From: Rhizoctonia solani
Taxonomy: Eukaryota > Basidiomycota > Agaricomycetes > Cantharellales > Ceratobasidiaceae
Reading direction: 5' to 3'
Assembly: GCF_016906535.1 (NCBI RefSeq)
Contig: NC_057382.1
Span: 1 to 64,000, forward strand
DNA length: 64,000 nucleotides
This document shows, piece after piece, positions 20,900-32,491 of the stretch (its first letter is position 1; every line of letters starts with the position of its first letter). The notes below the pieces were generated by a model. It did not search any database and was not told where the DNA came from. It saw only the letters and a program-made list of their open reading frames with translations. A program made the position numbers and the translations under genes.

Positions 20900-21350
20900 T
20901 GAGAAACTGTGTCTTGATAGCTCTGTATTTTACAAAGGTGTTTCAAGCGTTAGTTGGATCCAATGCAAGCTTTCATTTGGCTTTCTGCCTCTCGCGATCT
21001 TAGATTCCGCTCATTCCTTAATAATTGAGAACTTGCAAATGACACAACATGATATAAGTATAAAACCTGCATGTTCTAGAGGTCAATTACCGAGCTATTG
21101 ATCGCCTCATGTTGCCACCCTGGCCCAGATAGAGGTGCGCTAAATTATCGTTAATCCATACTGCGATTCTTCTATGCTCTTGGGGAAAGCTAGTAGTTAA
21201 AGAGGCAAGCGTGGTGTTTGGAACTTCCTAGAACCTAGAGATGTGGATTGGGTCGGGTTGACGTGCCTCAGAAAACTTTCAAAATTTTCTCACTTTCGCG
21301 ATTTGAGAATAAACGAAGGAAATTTGAAATGGAAGGTGTCTTGTAATAGG
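20900..21350. other. Gene-free stretch
   Basis: Downstream of the DUF3632-like gene. No frame, repeat or motif that I can support. Confidence 0.4.
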
Positions 21351-21561
21351 TACTCTACGGGGTCCCCAAAAACTCTGGAGCGCTCTAGAGTGCTCCGGTT
21401 TTGGGAACCTCCTCGTTAGGATCCGACGGATCCGGATTGCTCGGCGAGCACTCGAGAGCACTCCACGAGCACTTCTGAGCGTCATAGTAGACGCTCCGGA
21501 GTGCTCGCCGACAATAGCGAGTCTTGGAGCGCTCCCGAGATTTTCGGAACCCCGTAGAGTA
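21351..21561. mobile_element. MITE-like element, TA-flanked
   Basis: The left end TACTCTACGGGGTCCCC and the right end (reverse-complemented TACTCTACGGGGTTCCG) form terminal inverted repeats extending to CTCTGGAGCGCTC and CTCGGGAGCGCTC. The outer TA at both ends fits a TA target duplication as in Tc1/mariner-type elements. The interior is itself rich in inverted GAGTGCTC/GAGCACTC words. There is no coding capacity. Confidence 0.75.
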
Positions 21562-21777
21562 GTAAGATCATGCTGTGGTCAAACAAGTACTTTGAGAGGA
21601 CCAACAATAGACACATGCCTAAGATAGTTACAGCATCAACAATTGCCATTTTCGTTGGAGTTAGGCTTGGGCCTTGCAATTGTCCAAGAACACTTTGTAC
21701 CCGAGATGAGGGCACAATGTTCCATTGAGTATACTGACCTTTCCGGACCAAGAATCGATTGGTAGACTTGTCATCAC

Positions 21778-21907
21778 AGGACTTCACCCCCTTTTCGACA
21801 AAGGGTGTGCGGCGGGCACGGGACTTGGACAGCATGTGTCCAGACTTAGATTGGATCTCAGATCATGCTTCGCTGTGGCGTTGTTGTACAGTAATTGACC
21901 AGACTTA
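21778..21907 (+). repeat. Copy 1 of a ~130-bp dispersed repeat
   Basis: Starts CACAGGACTTCACCCCC and continues through a nearly identical 65-bp block (GGGTGTGCGGCGGGCACGGG), then a diverged middle and a shared GTACAGTAAT.GACCAG end. A second copy lies at 41849-41976 in the same orientation. This copy is 380 bp upstream of the transposase frame. Confidence 0.75.
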
Positions 21908-22289
21908 GAATAGGAATACGATCTTCAGGGTCTATTTGAAATTTAATGACTATGAGCATCGGGAACGACTTAGACAATTTTGTTCTTCTCCTCACCCGCG
22001 CCACAACGTATCAAAGTCAACACCTAGCACACATGGCAAAGTACAATACGGAAACATTACTAAAAGCGAAGGAAAAGGCTAGAAAGGCAAGTTTAATTCA
22101 TCTAAGTTTCATTAATTTGAGCTTCATGGTAGTTTACAGTCCAAGAAACGTATCTCTGACTGCTTGCTTGGCCAGAAGAGGCTCTGCGACTGCTTGAAAT
22201 GTTATCCATTTCAGTATCACCAGAAGCCAGGGACTATAGCTGCACATTGAAGGACAAACGGTGTCCACCCACTGGCCCAACAATGCAAT
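21908..22289. other. Region upstream of the transposase frame
   Basis: May hold an upstream exon of the transposase gene: a frame from about 21990 reads a lysine-rich segment (LLKAKEKARKA) that can join SKKRISDCLLGQKRL after an intron ending near 22138. No zinc-finger motif usual for the N-terminus of such transposases was seen. Left unassigned. Confidence 0.3.
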
Positions 22290-22610
22290 GTGCGGGCGGG
22301 ACCGTCTGTCCCGTGCCCCTCAGAAGCCCCTCCCCGCCAATCACCTGATCTTAGCGACTTAGGTAATCAAGCCGCAACAATCTCTAGCACTAGCATTAAT
22401 GCATGTCACCTTACTGATCTTGACACATTTCCACCCGACGAGCATTATACTCCCGCCGATTCTTGTTCTAGACCTGGATTGCCCCGTCTTGGCTCTTGTT
22501 CCAAGACTCACTTATTACAATCTCCTCGTACCCCACCGCTTTTTGAGTCTATTGATAATTCTACTCAACCGGACAAATTGCTTGACTTATGCAACAATTC
22601 CTCCCCTGGC

Positions 22611-22634
22611 TCAGACTCAGACTCAGACTCAGAC
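22611..22634 (+). repeat. Hexamer microsatellite in transposase gene
   Basis: Four perfect copies of TCAGAC coding for a Ser-Asp run. A nearby 9-mer repeat (about 22832-22864, GACAATCCA) codes for Asp-Asn-Pro repeats. Confidence 0.8.
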
Positions 22635-24323
22635 AATCCATGCCTTACCACGTGCAGTCCTTGCTTGGATGTTGATTATTTTGGCAAATATCTCATGAAT
22701 CTATCTGTTTCTGGAGCAACTAGGCCTGCCCCGCTTCCCCTTGGCAACAATCCCCTTCCTTCTGACGCCAAAGAACCCCATCATGACAATTCATACATAG
22801 AAGACAACGACAATGCTTATCCTTACCCAGACGATCCAGACAATCCAGACAATCCAGACAACGCCAAGGGAGTGCTCGTGGAGGAACCGCTGATCCGTGT
22901 CCCACCGGATGATGCCAAGGGGCCTCCCAAGCCTCCTGGCAATGATGGAGGAGCCGGCATGCCTCTATTTGATGCTCACCCAACGCTACGGAACATTTAC
23001 TTGCGCACTTGGGCTCAGTACGCGTTCAACCATGCAACACAAGACTCTGTTCAATTGATACTGGAGTCCCACAAATTGGCCCTTATGGCCAATGCACAAT
23101 ACCTCCCTCAGCTGCTTGTTGAAGAGATTCAACAAATGCCTCTTACTCTACGGTCGCTTGAGCGCCGGCTTGGAATGGACCACTCGGAACTAATCAGAAT
23201 CTATCCTGTGTGCCCCGAGCCCACATGCGGCAGACAATACACCATGGAGCAACTTTACCAGCTCCCCAATCCCCAGTGCACTTGGAACGTTGGAGAACAA
23301 TGCCTTGGTATTCTATACACGGAGCGCTTACTTGCCAACGGTACTATCAAGCGTAGCCCCTCTAAATCATTTCCTTACATTCCTCTCCCTGCTGCTCTTG
23401 GTTGTCTATTGTCCCGCCCCGGTATGTCCAAGCTTTGTCAACATTGGCGTAACAACAACAATCCCAACGATGAGCCAACTGAGAACCCAACAAGGCCTCA
23501 GGATCCTGTGGAGTGGTTCAACAACATGCCAGTCAACCAACAATTTTCGGACATCAGCAAGGGCTGGGGTTGGCGGGCGCATGCAACGGGACTCACCCAA
23601 CAATTTATTAATGGCAAGTACGTGGATTTGCCCGCCGGAGATTTTCCTTTATCTCTTGCGCGCTTACCTTTGGGCCTTAGCCTTACACTTAATGCCAATG
23701 GGTGAGTGCTTAACTTAAGGCTATCTTTTCATTTAAACATATATGCGCAGATACCAGGCAAACAAAGGCGATTACACTGCCGGTGGAAGTTATACTTCCA
23801 ACAGAGTGTATATTGTTATCAATAATCTTCCGTATTTCAAACGGAATTTATTTGAAAACACAATCCTTGCAATGGTACTCCCTGGACCAACGGAGCCTAA
23901 GGACTACGCGTTTGACCAAATGATGGAGCCTCTTATTGACAATTTAATTTCTCTGTCTAATGGCATGTCTAGTGATTAATTCTCACTTATATACTAAAGC
24001 TACTACAGGCATTGAGTTGCCGGTGCACAATGCTGAGACGGGGGAAATTCAAGACCAATGCGTTTACGCAAACTTATCCGTCCTTGTGGTCGATTGGATC
24101 GCGCGCATCAAGTGTATAGGTCATGTTGGCGCTACTTCCAAAGAAAACCACTGCCCGTATTGCAAGCTACGGGCCTGTTTGCTGTCGACCGAGCAAGGCT
24201 ATGACCATGAAGGTGAGTGTGTAATTATATATTCAAATTTGACTTAATTATTGGGTTCCATAGTTTATGATCTTTGCAAGCCTCACAAGCATTTACAGCA
24301 TAAGCACCGCTGGCTCTGTGCGG

Positions 24324-24328
24324 AATGG
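24324..24328. repeat. R3 target-site duplication, left
   Basis: AATGG, matched by AATGG at 30586-30590 directly after the right LTR. Confidence 0.95.
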
Positions 24329-24890
24329 TGTCGTGCACCACTGTAAGGTGGGCACACGCTAGTGGAGATGGGCGCTTGAGGCCGTACTACTACAAGCAGC
24401 TTGTACGTAATCTAACTAAATAAGGCTATACTACTTCCGCTTAGGGCGGACTACTGCTACTAACTAGTGCGAGTGGGCCTTAGGCCTGGAGGTGTGGTGA
24501 GTCAAGGGGGTGGTAAGCGTCTGAGTACTGCTGGGGGCCTGCTACTTAGCTGGCTGACTAATCCTCCTCAATGAATATGAGACGAGGTAAAATTGACTTG
24601 GTGTCTCCAAGCGATTTCCCTGCTGTATATATAGACAAAGCACACTATCTACATGGTCTGTGCGCGTGAGAGAAAGAAGTAACTAAGACAAATGAGAAGC
24701 GTGCTGCGGGCTGCGCAGAAGCGTGGATTTCTCCTAAGCGCCCTTGGCACGGCATCTCGGCGCGGCATCTCGGCATAATAAGCGCCGAGATCACGTGATC
24801 GAAAAACAAAAGGTATCAAGTCCGTAAAAAATACTAAAAATATCAGAAAAATCGTGCGAGTCCAATGGTATATGTTAGGAGGTTATAACA
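24329..24890 (-). repeat. R3 3' LTR (562 bp)
   Basis: TGTTATAACCTCC...CGACA ends on the minus strand. Contains TATA, the transcript-start word and the palindrome GATCACGTGATC (CACGTG 24792-24797). It pairs with 30024-30585. Confidence 0.95.
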
Positions 24891-24902
24891 TTGCCCCCCC
24901 CC

Positions 24903-27900
24903 TTAAAGGCTCTTGGCGGAGTCACGAGCCTTTTTCAGTTGTGACTTGTTGAATCGTTGGATTTCCTCTTGGCTGTGCTCTAGGAGTTCTTCCGGTTCCC
25001 AGGAATTGTCTTCCGGGCCATAACCCTTCCATTTGATTAGGTAGAACCATTTCCCCCGTTGTCTTTTGGAGTCAATAATTTGTTCCACCTCATACTCTTC
25101 TTCCCCTTCTATTGTTTCAGGAGGGGGTTTTTCTGGAAATGGTTGACTTGGGGATATGTGTGCCCTGGATAACAAACCCACATAGAATACATTGTGGATT
25201 TTAAGGGTTTCCGGTAACTTGAGGCGGTACGCGTGACTGGATACCTTCTCTAATACCTCAAAGGGACCTAGTTGCTTGGGGTCTAACTTGTTGGAATTTG
25301 TCCTAAGTTCTACGTTTTTTCCATCTAGCCAGACTTTTTCCCCTATTGAGTATTCTGGGACTGTTCCTTTATCCCTTGTCATCCGTTCCTTGCTCATTCT
25401 GAGGGCTGCTTCGGCTTCCTTCCATTCCCTGGCTAGGGTATCTGCCACGAGGTCTGCTTCTGGGATGTTTGACGGGATGTTTGATGGATTCATGATCGGA
25501 TTTCTGCCATAAATTAATTCAAATGGGGTTTTTCCAGTAGCTGAGTGCTTGGCGTTGTTATAGGCATACTCCGCAAGTGGTAACCACTTAACCCAATCTG
25601 AATGATCTGCTGCTACATAAGACCTTAGGTAGAACTTGATAAATTGGTTGACACGTTCCGTCTGGCCGTCTGATTCAGGGTGGTAGGCCAAGGAGAAGGA
25701 AGGTTTAATCCCTAATCGTTGGTAGAGCGCCCTAAGGAATTTCCCTGTGAATGTAGTCCCTCGATCTGATATAGTTTTGACGGGGAGCCCATGAAGTTTC
25801 CAGATGTGGGAGACAAAGAGATCAGCCAAGCCCTTTGCTGAAACCTTTTTCGAGGTAGGGATGAAGTGGCCTAATTTGGAGAACGAATCAATAACTACCA
25901 GGATTGCATCATGTCCTTCTGACTTGGGAAAACCCGTGATGAAGTCATAGGAGATGGTGTGAAATGGGAAGGGGGGAACTTCTAAGGGTTTTAGGGCTAT
26001 GACCGGGTTGTGGGCACAACGATTGGCTTGGCAAGCGGGGCAGCATTCCACCCATTCCTTGGCGGATGACTTCATTCCTGGCCACCAGTAGTTGCGGCTC
26101 AAGAGCTCCAGGGTCCTTTGTTGGCCTGGGTGACCCGCTAGTGGGGAGTCATGGAATTCCCTGAGTAATCGTTCCTTCAGGGCTTCTGAGTCCGGGACCA
26201 CCAGTTTTCCTCGATACCATAGTAGGTCTTCCTCCCAGTCGTAGTCTCTGTAAGCCTTCCGAATGGAGGGAGGAGCGTTATCCGCGTCTTCCGTTAGGAA
26301 TTGGATGATAGGCTCAAGGGATGGATCTTCCCTTAGCTTGGAGCGTATTTCTGTGACAATTTCCAGTTCCTCTTCTGATGTTTTGGCAAAGACTTCTGCG
26401 GGGAGCATTACCTCTGGTTCTGGTGATGTATCAACGTAGTCCGATCGTCTGGACAGGGCGTCTGGTTTCCCTGATTGTTTTCCTGGGCAATAGTGGATTT
26501 CAAAGTTGAAGTCGCTCAGGAATATGCGCCATCGGGCATGCCTACGGTTAAATGTCCGTGCCTGCATCCAATACTCCAGATTCCTATGATCCGTGAAGAC
26601 CTGTACCGGTTTGTCCGTTGCTTCCAAGAATATCCTCCATTCCTCTAGCGCTTTGATGATTGCCAGGAGCTCCTTATTGTGGGTGTTGTAATTGGCTTCT
26701 GCGCCTGAGAAGGACTTGGACATATAGGCGATGGGATGCAGCCGGTTATCTGGACCTCTTTGGCTCAAGATTGCGCCCATAGCTACTCCTGAAGCGTCTG
26801 TTTCCAGGTAGTAGGGGAGCTTGGGATTGGAGTGGATCAGAACCAGGGATTGAGTGACCAATGTCTTTAGTTCTTTGAACGCAGTTTCCTCTGAATTTCC
26901 CCATGACCAAGGGGATTCCCTTTTTGTGAGATTATGGAGGGGGCGTGCTACCAAACTGAAATTGGGGATGAACCATTGAAGGTAATTAACAAACCCTAGG
27001 AAGGCCTGGACCTGCTTGACCGTCTTAGGTGTGGGCCACGTAGTAACGGCTTCGATCTTCTTTTGGTCCATGGAGAAGCCGGCGGGGGAAATAACAATAC
27101 CAAGGTAATCTACCGTGGTGACATGGAAGTGGCACTTCGACAGTTTACAGAATAGCTGATTCTTTAGTAACCGGGATAGTACCTCCCTGACATGGGATGG
27201 GTGTTCCTCAGGTTTTTCCAAAAAAATCAAGATATCATCCAAGTATATGACCACTGTGACGTCAATGAGATCCCTGAATAGGTCATTCATGAAATGTTGG
27301 AAGGCAGCGGGGGCATTGGTAAGGCCAAACGGCATTACCAGATATTCGAATAGCCCGTATTTGGTCCTGAACGCTGTCTTCCACTCATCTCCTTCCTTGA
27401 TCCTGACGTTATTGTAGCCCCAGCGCAAGTCCAATTTGGTGAAGATCTTGGCATGCCTGAGTTTAGCCATGAGGTCGTCCTGTCTTGGTAAAGGATACAC
27501 ATTCTTATGGGTGACCTTGTTCAACTTCCTGTAATCAACTACCAATCTAAGAGATCCGTCCGCCTTCTTGACAAACATGACGGGGGCGCCGGCAGAAGAG
27601 GTACTAGGACGGATCTTTCCTGTTGCCAATTCTTTGTCTATGTGTTGCTTCAGTGCCTTGGATTCCGCGTCAGTCATGCCGTATATTGGTCCTGGAGACA
27701 GTTTGGCGTCTGAAACAAGGTCAATAGATATGTCATACTCCCTATGTGGCGGGAGGACCTTGAACTCTTCTTCACCAAAGACTTTAGCAAACTCATGGTA
27801 CTGTGGGGGAAGATCCGCTAAAGGGTTTGAGTCTGCTTCCTCCTCTGAGGCAATCTGAATCTGTTCAGGGAATGTGACTAGTCCCTGTTGCCAATCAATG

Positions 27901-28318
27901 AGAGGAGCTTCTGCCATTAGCCAAGTCATGCCTAGGATCGCCAAGGTGTTGCCAATGGGGCAAACAAGAAATGGGATGGAGTGGATGTGGCCATTGGCCG
28001 AAACCGTGAGATGAACCTGGTGCCATATGCGACCAGTCTGGGAGATTGTACCATCTAACATTCTCACAACTCGTGGATTTTTGAGTTGGGTTTTTGGGAT
28101 TTTGAGTTTTTCTACTAAGCTCGGGGATATGAAGTTGGAGGTAGCGCCGGAATCTATTAGGGTTTTAATGGGTTCTGCCTGGGAATTTTGGACGTGTAGA
28201 TTGATGAATAATAGCGGTTTTTTATTAGAGTCAAGTCCAACAAAAACAAATTCTACGCAAGTATCTACAATGTCCTTTTTCTGAGTCGGGGGCTTGGCAG
28301 CAGTCCTTGACTTCAGTC
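24903..28318 (-). CDS. pol: R3 Pol polyprotein (protease, RT, RNase H, integrase, chromodomain)
   Basis: Single open frame in the -1 frame relative to gag, running without stops from the gag overlap (about 28318) to 24903. An ATG start is not needed if it is made by frameshifting. Order: protease with LIDSGATSNF, RT with LRLVVDYRKLN and VVIYLDDILIF, RNase H with LETDASGVAMGAIL and TDHRNLEYW, the H2C2 zinc-binding region (HPGQQRTLELL...CCPACQANR), and an integrase core with VVIDSFSKLGHF, ISDRGTTFTGKF and SDGQTERVNQ. A C-terminal chromodomain (YEVEQIIDSKRQ...FYLIKWKGYGPEDNSWEP) would direct integration by reading chromatin marks. It is nearly identical to R4 Pol and looks functional. Confidence 0.92.
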
Positions 28319-29503
28319 TTTTCCCAATTCTGATTCCTTGGCAACCTTAGCCACCTCTTTGACTGTGGCCTTCCAGCCATTGGGGCACTGTTTGATACCA
28401 TGTCCCTTTTGACCGCACTTGACGCAGAGGCCAGACGCGCGGCGGCGATCCCTTTCTTCCGGTGTTACGTAGTTAGGGTCCTCTGACAGTCGGACCCGTT
28501 GAGTGGTGGTGGTGGAAGTAGTGGCCACGGTGGCCGGGGACTTGGCGGGTGCCTTCTTTGGGCAGTTCTCCTCGTTTTCGCGGCGTATGTTGTCAATTTT
28601 TATGGAAGCCGCAAAAATTGCTTTGAGTTTGTCAGGAACGCTATCTTTGGTTGATAGCAATTCCTTCACCTTCCAGTGGAGGCCTTGCGTGAACTGCGCG
28701 ATGTAGGCTTCCTTGTTCCAGTCTAATTCCGCCATGAGATTGCGGAACTCCGTGACGTACTTGGAGGTTGTGGTGGTTTGGGAGAGTGCCGCGATTTTCC
28801 TGGCGGCGGCCCTCTTGGCATCTGGATCAGCAAACGCCTCTTTGAATTTGCCCGTTAGGGCCTGGATGGTGGTAGGAGGGTTCCCTTCTCCCTTGATGAT
28901 TGCCCCAATGATGGGGAGCGCCCAGTCTGCGGCCTTATCGGTCATGTGGTAGAGGATCCACACAACCATCTGCTCCTCCTTGTCGAATTGGTCCCGGTGG
29001 AGGGCTACCCAGAGCATCATTCTGTCTAGCCACTGGGTGGCTTTGCGGCCCCTGGTGTCTCCCTTATATGGGTCGGGGAGGTCCATTTTAGGCCGTTTTA
29101 CGCTGGACCCTGCGTCAAAGGGGGTTAGGGACCCTAGATGCCTCCTAGGCATTCCTTGAGGCTCCTTTTTGGGGCGCCTTGGTTCTTCCTCTTCCTCTGA
29201 GTCAAAACCGGTTCCTCTGGAAGGCCGGAATGGGGCCTTGAGTCCAGGCCTAACCGTGCCTGGAGTGTGGGCTTCTCCTCCCGAGTGGGTGGGAGGAGTG
29301 ACAGGCCCAGTCGATGGGCCAGGCTTGGCTTGGGCTGCTCCTTGGTCTTTATCCCCAAGGAGGTCTGCGGTCTCCTTGCATATGGCCCTGAGCTCAACAA
29401 TCTGTTGGTTCTGGGCTTGGATTTGGTCCTGTAGGGACCCGACGGTGGCTGTGAGGGCTGTGATAGCCTTGAGGAGAGCAGAAGGGGACGGCTCTGGTTC
29501 CAT
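28313..29503 (-). CDS. gag: R3 Gag polyprotein
   Basis: Starts at the MEPEP methionine (ATG 29501-29503), the first ATG in frame and one that R1 and R4 share. An N-terminal coiled-coil-like stretch (ALLKAITALTATVGSLQDQI) is followed by an acidic linker (GFDSEEEEEPRRPKKEP) and the capsid region (KATQWLDRMMLWVALHRDQF, FRNLMAELDWNKEAYIAQF). It ends with a CX2CX4HX4C zinc knuckle (CVKCGQKGHGIKQC). Ends with TGA 28313-28315. It forms the particle in which reverse transcription takes place. Unlike R1, R2 and R4 the frame is unbroken. Confidence 0.9.
   Translation of the reverse strand: MEPEPSPSALLKAITALTATVGSLQDQIQAQNQQIVELRAICKETADLLGDKDQGAAQAKPGPSTGPVTPPTHSGGEAHTPGTVRPGLKAPFRPSRGTGFDSEEEEEPRRPKKEPQGMPRRHLGSLTPFDAGSSVKRPKMDLPDPYKGDTRGRKATQWLDRMMLWVALHRDQFDKEEQMVVWILYHMTDKAADWALPIIGAIIKGEGNPPTTIQALTGKFKEAFADPDAKRAAARKIAALSQTTTTSKYVTEFRNLMAELDWNKEAYIAQFTQGLHWKVKELLSTKDSVPDKLKAIFAASIKIDNIRRENEENCPKKAPAKSPATVATTSTTTTQRVRLSEDPNYVTPEERDRRRASGLCVKCGQKGHGIKQCPNGWKATVKEVAKVAKESELGKD
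28319..28325 (-). promoter_or_regulatory. R3 gag-pol frameshift heptamer
   Basis: GGGAAAA, read as G GGA AAA in the gag frame, fits the X XXY YYZ rule for -1 ribosomal slippage. The gag stop follows two codons later and pol is open in the -1 frame at this point. R1 (122-128) and R2 (3047-3053) have the same heptamer at the same place. Confidence 0.6.
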
Positions 29504-30008
29504 CCTTGGCAAGTCTCGCGGAGTGGGTGATGTGCTGCAAGAGGCCGGTTGGGAATTGGTTGGAATGGAACGTCGAGAGGAGCGGCTAGTAGGACGGGAG
29601 TATGGGTGGGGGACGCCAGAGCGTGTGGATGGAATAATTGGAAACGGCGTGGGGGGATAGGTGCCTGATGCAGGACTTATGAGCGGTTTTTGTGTAGTGT
29701 GTGGGTGCTAAACCTTTGCGTCAAGCACCTAGCGTTGAATAGTCCCTACAACAAATCAACAGATCTGGCGATCGTGATATGAGCGGGTTTTCTACAAGCG
29801 GGTGTTTCAGCTGACTAAGGTCGCTAACTACTGTGTTCCGGCGAAACACGTGGTACGCGGGGGATCAGAACTCGTCTGCCTTGTAGCAATTTGGTACTAC
29901 GTGGGGGTGGGGGATTTTTGATTATTATATCCCGCAAAGTAGCCCCGATCACGTGATTTCCCTTGTGCTAGTACAGGGAGTCTTCTCCTTGTCGATCAAG
30001 CCTACAAA

Positions 30009-30021
30009 AAGTTGATTTTAC
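30009..30021 (-). promoter_or_regulatory. R3 primer-binding site, one mismatch
   Basis: GTAAAATCAACTT (minus strand) next to the 5' LTR. It pairs with the transcript-start word AAGTCGATTTTAC of that LTR (30282-30294) except for one position (C opposite A). Confidence 0.65.
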
Positions 30022-30023
30022 AA

Positions 30024-30585
30024 TGTCGTGCACCACTGTAAGGTGGGCACACGCTAGTGGAGATGGGCGCTTGAGGCCGTACTACTACAAGCAGCTTGTA
30101 CGTAATCTAACTAAATAAGGCTATACTACTTCCGCTTAGGGCGGACTACTGCTACTAACTAGTGCAAGTGGGCCTTAGGCCTGGAGGTGTGGTGAGTCAA
30201 GGGGGTGGTAAGCATCTGAGTACTGCTGGGGGCCTGCTACTTAGCTGGCTGACTAATCCTCCTCAATGAAGATGAGACGAGGTAAAATCGACTTGGTGTC
30301 TCCAAGCGATTTCCCTGCTGTATATATAGACAAAGCACACTATCTACATGGTCTGTGCGCGTGAGAGAAAGAAGTAACTAAGACAAATGAGAAGCGTGCT
30401 GCAGGCTGCGCAGAAGCGTGGATTTCTCCTAAGCGCCCTTGGCACGGCATCTCGGCGCGGCATCTCGGCATAATAAGCGCCGAGATCACGTGATCAAAAA
30501 ACAAAAGGTATCAAGTCCGTAAAAAATACTAAAAATATCAGAAAAATCGTGCGAGTCCAATGGTATATGTTAGGAGGTTATAACA
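30024..30585 (-). repeat. R3 5' LTR (562 bp)
   Basis: Promoter-bearing LTR. TATATATA at 30321-30328, the transcript-start word 30282-30294 about 30 bp downstream on the minus strand, and CACGTG 30487-30492. Confidence 0.95.
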
Positions 30586-30590
30586 AATGG
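30586..30590. repeat. R3 target-site duplication, right
   Basis: AATGG, identical to 24324-24328. Confidence 0.95.
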
Positions 30591-32491
30591 CATGAACGCA
30601 ATGACATCCGTAATGAGACTGGTACAACATTTACCAAACTAGACCGGCTCTCCGGTTTCTATGCGTTCAATAATGCGCCCATTGATGTAATGCATTTGGT
30701 GGATCTTGGGCTTACCAAGGCTATTGAAAGTAAGTACATATACAAGCAAGGGATGCTCCAAAAACGTTTTCATTGGCAGCCTGCTGGTGAGACACCCAAG
30801 GCTTGCTACAATGCGTTTATCACGCGGACAATCTTCCCTCATTATTGTAGTCGGCTCCCTACCCATGTAGGTTTCCATATATTCAACATATATATCACTA
30901 ACATACATTAAAGGCCCAAGGGCTGAAGGGACGCGTCAAGGCCAAACAGCGGCGCCTCTTGCGCCTTATCATGGTCGGCTTGTACTTTGAGGCTTGGCGC
31001 GTTGGTGACTCGATCCTAGATGGCAATATCCCTTGTGGAAGTGAGAGATCAAGGCACTACAAGGCTCAGAAGGTCAATGCCAAGGCCTTCCGTAGACGTC
31101 AAAACCACATCAACAACTTGAATGAAGGCGGACTTGACAAGGTTCTCCCTTGGCAAGAATTTATGCCATCACAAAACCCTCGCGACTGGTTTGCAAACTT
31201 ATTAAGATTTTGTATTGGGGCAACGCTCCTGACTCAACACCGAATCACTCAAGAGGAGGTTGAACAGGGTTGCCAGTTGCTTGAACAGGTCGGCACGGTG
31301 TTCACTGATATGAACATCAATCTCACTCCAAGCTTCCACGCCATCACACATTTGCCCAACCACCTCTACAAGTATGGAAGTGTTTACAATACTTCTACCA
31401 ACCGATTTGAGCGTGCAAACCAAATGCTTATCAACGTCAACAAGAACGGGCACGGGGGCGGAGAAATTGAAGCAACAATGGCAAAGGGATTTATGCGTCG
31501 CGTCGAGTGTTACCGCTATGTAAGTCCCCCTCCAACTCTTATTCAGTTTACTAATACCTATTCAGATTAACAAACTACAATCAATTGAGGGGCCAACGGA
31601 CGATGATATAGCAACAACAAAACTTTTGTTACAAGGCATGAGAGACGCCCCGGAACACAAAGTTCAGCGTGGCAGGCTTGATGCAATTCTGGCTGGAGAC
31701 GCCCGATTTCTTGAACAAGGTAAATTCACGCATTTTTTTTATCTTGTGTGCACATAATAAATTGTTAAATTTATGTAGAGCACATTTGGTTGGCAACTGC
31801 CCCTGCCAAAGTTAACTTCAGAGATCACAAGCATCAAGCATATTATAATCTTATGGTTGAGTATTGCAATAACCATTGTCCTATAGGTCTACACAACGTC
31901 CGCTTTTACGGATATGGCGCGCCGCCACCAGAAGGAATTCAAGTTCAACTTCATCCTAGCCGATCTACTCTTGCCTACCCTCACTTCCGTTGGTACGGGG
32001 TCCGGTACGGCTCGGCAAACCATACGCAAGGGTTTGGTTCACGCTATGGTTATATTGATGACCAAACACCTGTTACCATTCAGGGTATTTATGAGTCAAC
32101 AGTGACCGTTCTGGGCAAGCAGTACAAATTTCTGGCTGTTATGATTCAGAAATTTGTTGCTCCGGCAGAACCGCCTGCCTTCCCATGGAACCATTGGTAC
32201 GTGTTTTCTGCCTCTAAGCTATTTAAATGGTAATTGTAAAATCTAGGGATCATATTCTTGGGATTGGTGCATGGGTGTACCAAGAACTCCAGCCAGTGGA
32301 AGCAGTGCCAGCAAGTGCATTTACTGGCCTTTTTGCGCTTTCCGATATTGAGATGTCATACGGGCACTATTGGCTTACATTTTCAATGATAACAGTAAGT
32401 CCTTTTTATGCATATCTTGCTATCTAATCCTTGCAAACAGACAAGGCCCAACGATTTGAGGGACAAAGACAACATGGGCGTTGATGACTAA

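Larger units (their letters stand above)
24329..30585 (-). mobile_element. R3: complete Ty3/Gypsy chromovirus, 6257 bp
   Basis: Minus-strand element with two 562-bp LTRs, a 9-G polypurine tract (minus strand, complementary to 24894-24902), pol, gag, a leader and a primer-binding site. It is flanked by perfect 5-bp target duplications. Reading frames for gag and pol are open, so it looks structurally competent. The primer-binding site has one mismatch to its own transcript start. The two LTRs differ at about six positions by eye, five of them CpG transitions. It sits inside the Tnp2 transposase coding sequence. Confidence 0.95.
22290..32491 (+). pseudogene. Tnp2-family (CACTA/Plavaka-like) transposase split by R3
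   Basis: DDE-type DNA transposase typical of basidiomycete CACTA/Plavaka elements. The open frame begins at 22290 with no ATG there, so the true start is unsettled. The first long exon (to 23701) has an acidic, Ser-Asp and DNP-repeat N-terminus. It then has the Tnp2 core (LRTWAQYAFNHAT, YPVCPEPTCG, WGWRAHATG). Introns at 23702-23750, near 23950-24008 (GC donor possible) and near 24213-24263 lead to CKPHKHLQHKHRWLCAEW. R3 (24329-30585) interrupts here. On the far side HERNDIRNETG, APIDVMHLVDLGLTK, FHAITHLPNHLYKYG and FERANQMLINVNKNG follow in frame. Stop TAA is 32489-32491. Apart from the insertion I see no stop, so the gene was intact when hit. Confidence 0.8.
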
